Shown: one piece after another, positions 61,536-64,000 of the stretch
Layout: every line of letters begins with the position of its first letter
Position numbering within the stretch: position 1 is the first letter of the stretch
Origin: Candidatus Rifleibacteriota bacterium
GTDB taxonomy: Bacteria > Muiribacteriota > Ozemobacteria > Ozemobacterales > Ozemobacteraceae
Assembly (NCBI GenBank): GCA_015233565.1
Contig: JADFXM010000010.1
Location: 1 to 64,000, forward strand
DNA: 64,000 nt
Direction: 5' to 3'
Program-made: the position numbers and the translations under genes
The notes under the pieces: generated by a model
Database searches by the model: none
What the model saw: the letters and a program-made list of their open reading frames with translations, nothing else
What the model was told of the DNA's origin: nothing

Positions 61536-63533
61536 TCATTTTTCCAAAAATTTCCCGCCGGGTCTGTCACGCTTTTTCCTTCGTTTGAGTTTGTTAATCG
61601 GCCGCTTTACCTGATTGGTGTTGCGATTGACTGATTTTAATGGCATTCCATTTTTTGAAGGAATTAGGGGTGGGGGAGGCTCGTCAGACGGCTCAAAAAT
61701 AATTGTCTCTTCGAATTTCTTTTTTGCGATGCTGATTTTTTCATCTTCCGAATTTCGGGTTTCAAGAAATTTTTCCATTTCGAGCGCCAACAAGGCAGAT
61801 TCTTCTCCAAGTTTGTCGTGCCCTCCAAAAAATTCAAAATATCTGTGCTTTGATTCATCAAGTTCTTCAAAGGGAGGGAATTTTTTTTGCACAACTGGAG
61901 ATGGGCTAACTCTTTCCTGTCTTGGAAAGGGAGCTTGGGCTTCAGTTTCACTTTTGGCGATTTGATGTGGAATGAAGGGTTTTTGAGTAATTGCTTTGGA
62001 TTGTGGAACAGGTTGTTCAGTTGGTTTTGGTTGTTCGGATGATGCTGTTTGTTCAAGCGGTTTTTGAATGCTCCCTGCTGGTTGTTCAGAAACATTCACC
62101 CTTGATTCGACAAAACTTGGTTTATTCTCCATTCGGGGGCGGGGGTGCGAACTGATGTGAGGAGCATGTTGTGCCTGTGCCTGTGATTGCGGTTGCGATT
62201 GGTTGCTCTTGCCATGAGTGTTCTTGTGATGAACATTAGGGTTTTTTTGATTTGGATTTACATGATGCTCGGGTTTTTGGTGATGATTCTCTGATTTGCC
62301 TGGTGAACTTGGTTTTGCGGAAAAAGTTTGCGGAAGGAAAGCATTCAGGTTGAACTCACTTGCTTGAAGTGAGAGCATTTTTGCCAACTCATCGCGGAGT
62401 TTATAGACATCCTGAGTTGTCCAGGCTATTTCAGGTATTAAGTGTCGTAGTTTTTTAATTGCATTGTCAACTCTTAATTCATTATAGTTCCCCATCATGA
62501 ATCCCTGGAAAATTCCAAGTTCGTCCAGTATTTCAAGCGGGTACTGAATTTCTTTTTCCCCAACAAAACCACATCTTCCAAGCAATTCTTTTAAAGTGAG
62601 GAAAACAGCAGTCCTTGCTTTTGCACCATCTCTCAATGTTCTAAATTCTTTTAAGAAAAGGCTTTTTAAATATTCAAAAGGAGGAGTTTGCTGAAAACAC
62701 TCGAGAAATCTCTGAAGTGCTTTCTTGTGACGTTCACTATTTTGAACAATTTCGTCAGCCAAGGAAGATTCAGCTGAAAAAATCGACTCAATGATTTTTT
62801 CTGACTTTTCGCAGAAATCTTCGATATTTTTGAATTTTCGACTAAGGACTTCGGAAGTGTTTCCTTGATATATACAGCTTAATATTGTTAAAAAGAAATG
62901 GACATTGAGGTCAGAAATTTCTCTCTCTATCCACCGCCAAATTCCTTTGCGGACATACTTATTTTTTCTTTTTGCAATAGTTGTCAGGCACTCTTTAACA
63001 ATAGCTTCTTTAAGATCGTTCAGAATATTTTCAGTGAATTTTTTTTCACTGACTTCAGGTCGATTGCTTTTTTTCTGAATTTCAAGGAGCTTGGTTACAT
63101 CAAGCTCAAGTATTGGGCAATGAAGTCTGGTTTCGGAAGTCGAAATCACTTCTCCAGGTTTTTTAACAAGCAGAATAGCTTTTTTGATCCTCGAAAGAGC
63201 TATTTTTTTCTGCTTTTGGAACTGACGGGCTTTGTTTTCAAGCGAAAATTTCTGCCCGATTTGAAGAAAAGGAATAGATAGATGTAACAAAACGAATCTG
63301 GGGTCTTCCGCAACCGGATGTTCAAAAACCAAATCAATGGTTTCATTCGATTCATTTAACAGAAAGTCGGATGCCATAAATTTCCACGGATGTGGGCTGG
63401 CGAACCTGTCCCGAACTACCGACTCCAATAAATCTTTTTTTGCGGCCAGGGCGTTTTTGATCTGGAGATATTCTTTTTCTCTTGCTTCATCCAGTTTAGA
63501 AACTTCTGATTGTACGAAAGGCTTTTGTATCAC
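61536..63533 (-). CDS. Large cytoplasmic protein of unknown function with a disordered Q/P/H-rich region
   Basis: This 665-residue protein has no signal or membrane helix. Residues 1-~400 are helical and charged, with an early beta segment (TIDLVFEHP, RFVLLHLSIPFL). Residues ~408-545 are low complexity, rich in Gln, Pro, His, Asn and Ser (HHQKPEHHVNPNQ, QSQPQSQAQAQH). The tail is basic (INKLKRRKKRDRPGG), suggesting nucleic-acid binding. I recognise no family. Start ATG 63533 lacks a strong ribosome site. Its own terminator follows, so it is monocistronic or the last gene of a unit that begins outside the window. Confidence 0.72.
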   Translation of the reverse strand: MIQKPFVQSEVSKLDEAREKEYLQIKNALAAKKDLLESVVRDRFASPHPWKFMASDFLLNESNETIDLVFEHPVAEDPRFVLLHLSIPFLQIGQKFSLENKARQFQKQKKIALSRIKKAILLVKKPGEVISTSETRLHCPILELDVTKLLEIQKKSNRPEVSEKKFTENILNDLKEAIVKECLTTIAKRKNKYVRKGIWRWIEREISDLNVHFFLTILSCIYQGNTSEVLSRKFKNIEDFCEKSEKIIESIFSAESSLADEIVQNSERHKKALQRFLECFQQTPPFEYLKSLFLKEFRTLRDGAKARTAVFLTLKELLGRCGFVGEKEIQYPLEILDELGIFQGFMMGNYNELRVDNAIKKLRHLIPEIAWTTQDVYKLRDELAKMLSLQASEFNLNAFLPQTFSAKPSSPGKSENHHQKPEHHVNPNQKNPNVHHKNTHGKSNQSQPQSQAQAQHAPHISSHPRPRMENKPSFVESRVNVSEQPAGSIQKPLEQTASSEQPKPTEQPVPQSKAITQKPFIPHQIAKSETEAQAPFPRQERVSPSPVVQKKFPPFEELDESKHRYFEFFGGHDKLGEESALLALEMEKFLETRNSEDEKISIAKKKFEETIIFEPSDEPPPPLIPSKNGMPLKSVNRNTNQVKRPINKLKRRKKRDRPGGKFLEK

Positions 63534-64000
63534 GTAAAAAACTCCAAATAAAATAAAAGAGATTTTTTGGAAGAAAAGCCAAAAAAAGGCTTACTTCCTA
63601 ATTTCAAAGAAAAAAATTTGATTGAGGCCGACGAAAGAAATCGGCCCATAAACAGTGAAAACAATTTTACAAAATTCCATGATCTGAAAAAATTGGTAGA
63701 ATGTTGGAATAGTTGAAAATCTGGTTTGAAACCATTTTCAAAGGACAATTTACTGAAAAAATTTTCATGGACCAACCAAAAATAGACTGCCGGATTTTTT
63801 TTTTAACAAAAAATCAAATAAGGCAAAACACCTACAACAAAAACTGTCTGATGAAAATAACCCCGAAAGGGATTTACACACTTATCCTACTCCAAAAAAT
63901 ACTTCTTATCCGCGGTGAAGATTGTCCTTTATAGCATATTTCTTATTTTCTTAGCAATAAAAATCAACAGGAAACATTAAAAACAATAAATGAATTTTTC
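63534..64000. other. Right-edge intergenic region, no gene seen
   Basis: AT-rich; open frames here are short and have low-complexity products. A hairpin GGCCGA/TCGGCC (about 63627-63645) could be in the leader of the 63533 gene. No family 1, 2, 3 or 5 element end was found. Confidence 0.5.

Noticed and set aside
1..64000. tRNA or rRNA genes
   Set aside because: I looked for T-arm words such as GGTTCGAATCC and for rRNA words in the gaps and found none in cloverleaf context.

Overview
The window is AT-rich DNA from a Gram-negative-type bacterium. It encodes a TonB-dependent receptor, lipoproteins, many Sec signal peptides, PilT-type ATPases, an ECF sigma factor and a hybrid histidine kinase. 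Core genes (lysS, ruvC, pckA, a cold-shock protein) show it is chromosomal. I cannot assign the phylum. The mix of long TPR, HEAT and FN3 proteins with clostripain proteases would fit a deep-branching lineage such as Candidatus Riflebacteria, but that is a guess. No tRNA, rRNA, CRISPR array or intact transposase was seen.

Layout. 1-5.0 kb (minus): a lipoprotein running off the window edge, an MFS transporter and a secreted phospholipase-D-like enzyme. 5.2-12.6 kb (plus): a putative small-molecule pathway with a HAD phosphatase, class III aminotransferase, arginase-fold hydrolase, two half-size SMR/EamA-type transporters, an esterase, a FemAB/GNAT-type acyltransferase and an EcsC-like protein. 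13-15.7 kb: a large FN3-repeat lipoprotein. 15.8-20.1 kb (minus): two PilT-like ATPases and a HEAT/TPR protein. 20.5-31 kb (minus): pckA, a TPR/zinc-ribbon membrane protein, then a TonB receptor, YfiR-like protein and hybrid kinase. 31.3-33.1 kb (minus): an ECF sigma factor and an anti-sigma/FecR/ankyrin protein. 33.4-41.5 kb (plus): a secreted-protease island made of a duplicated two-gene module (unknown secreted protein plus clostripain), a thermolysin-like metalloprotease and a secreted partner. 42-45.4 kb: small secreted proteins and a lipoprotein serpin.

46.2-51.1 kb (minus) is the most interesting locus, a ribosomal-peptide (RiPP) maturation cassette. It has two radical SAM/SPASM enzymes, two PqqD-type recognition proteins, an HPr-kinase-like protein and two candidate precursor peptides that are easy to miss, one starting at GTG. 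The make-up resembles the cassette called SynChlorMet (ScmC-ScmF), whose precursor was, as far as I recall, not identified. A MerR/TipAS-type regulator with a clear 19-bp-spacer operator-promoter and a polar amino-acid ABC transporter lie just upstream. 55-63.5 kb (mostly minus): a DUF6485-like protein, secreted and membrane proteins of unknown function, lysS, csp, ruvC and a large unknown protein.

The intergenic regions carry several families of short non-autonomous elements (MITEs) with terminal inverted repeats. Two families share CAGC ends and leave 8-bp target duplications. A third (CAGAATTCC ends) is nested inside CAGC-ended elements at both of its sites. The secreted-protein modules share an upstream TTTCAAC-N17-CGTTTA signal that looks like an ECF-sigma promoter.
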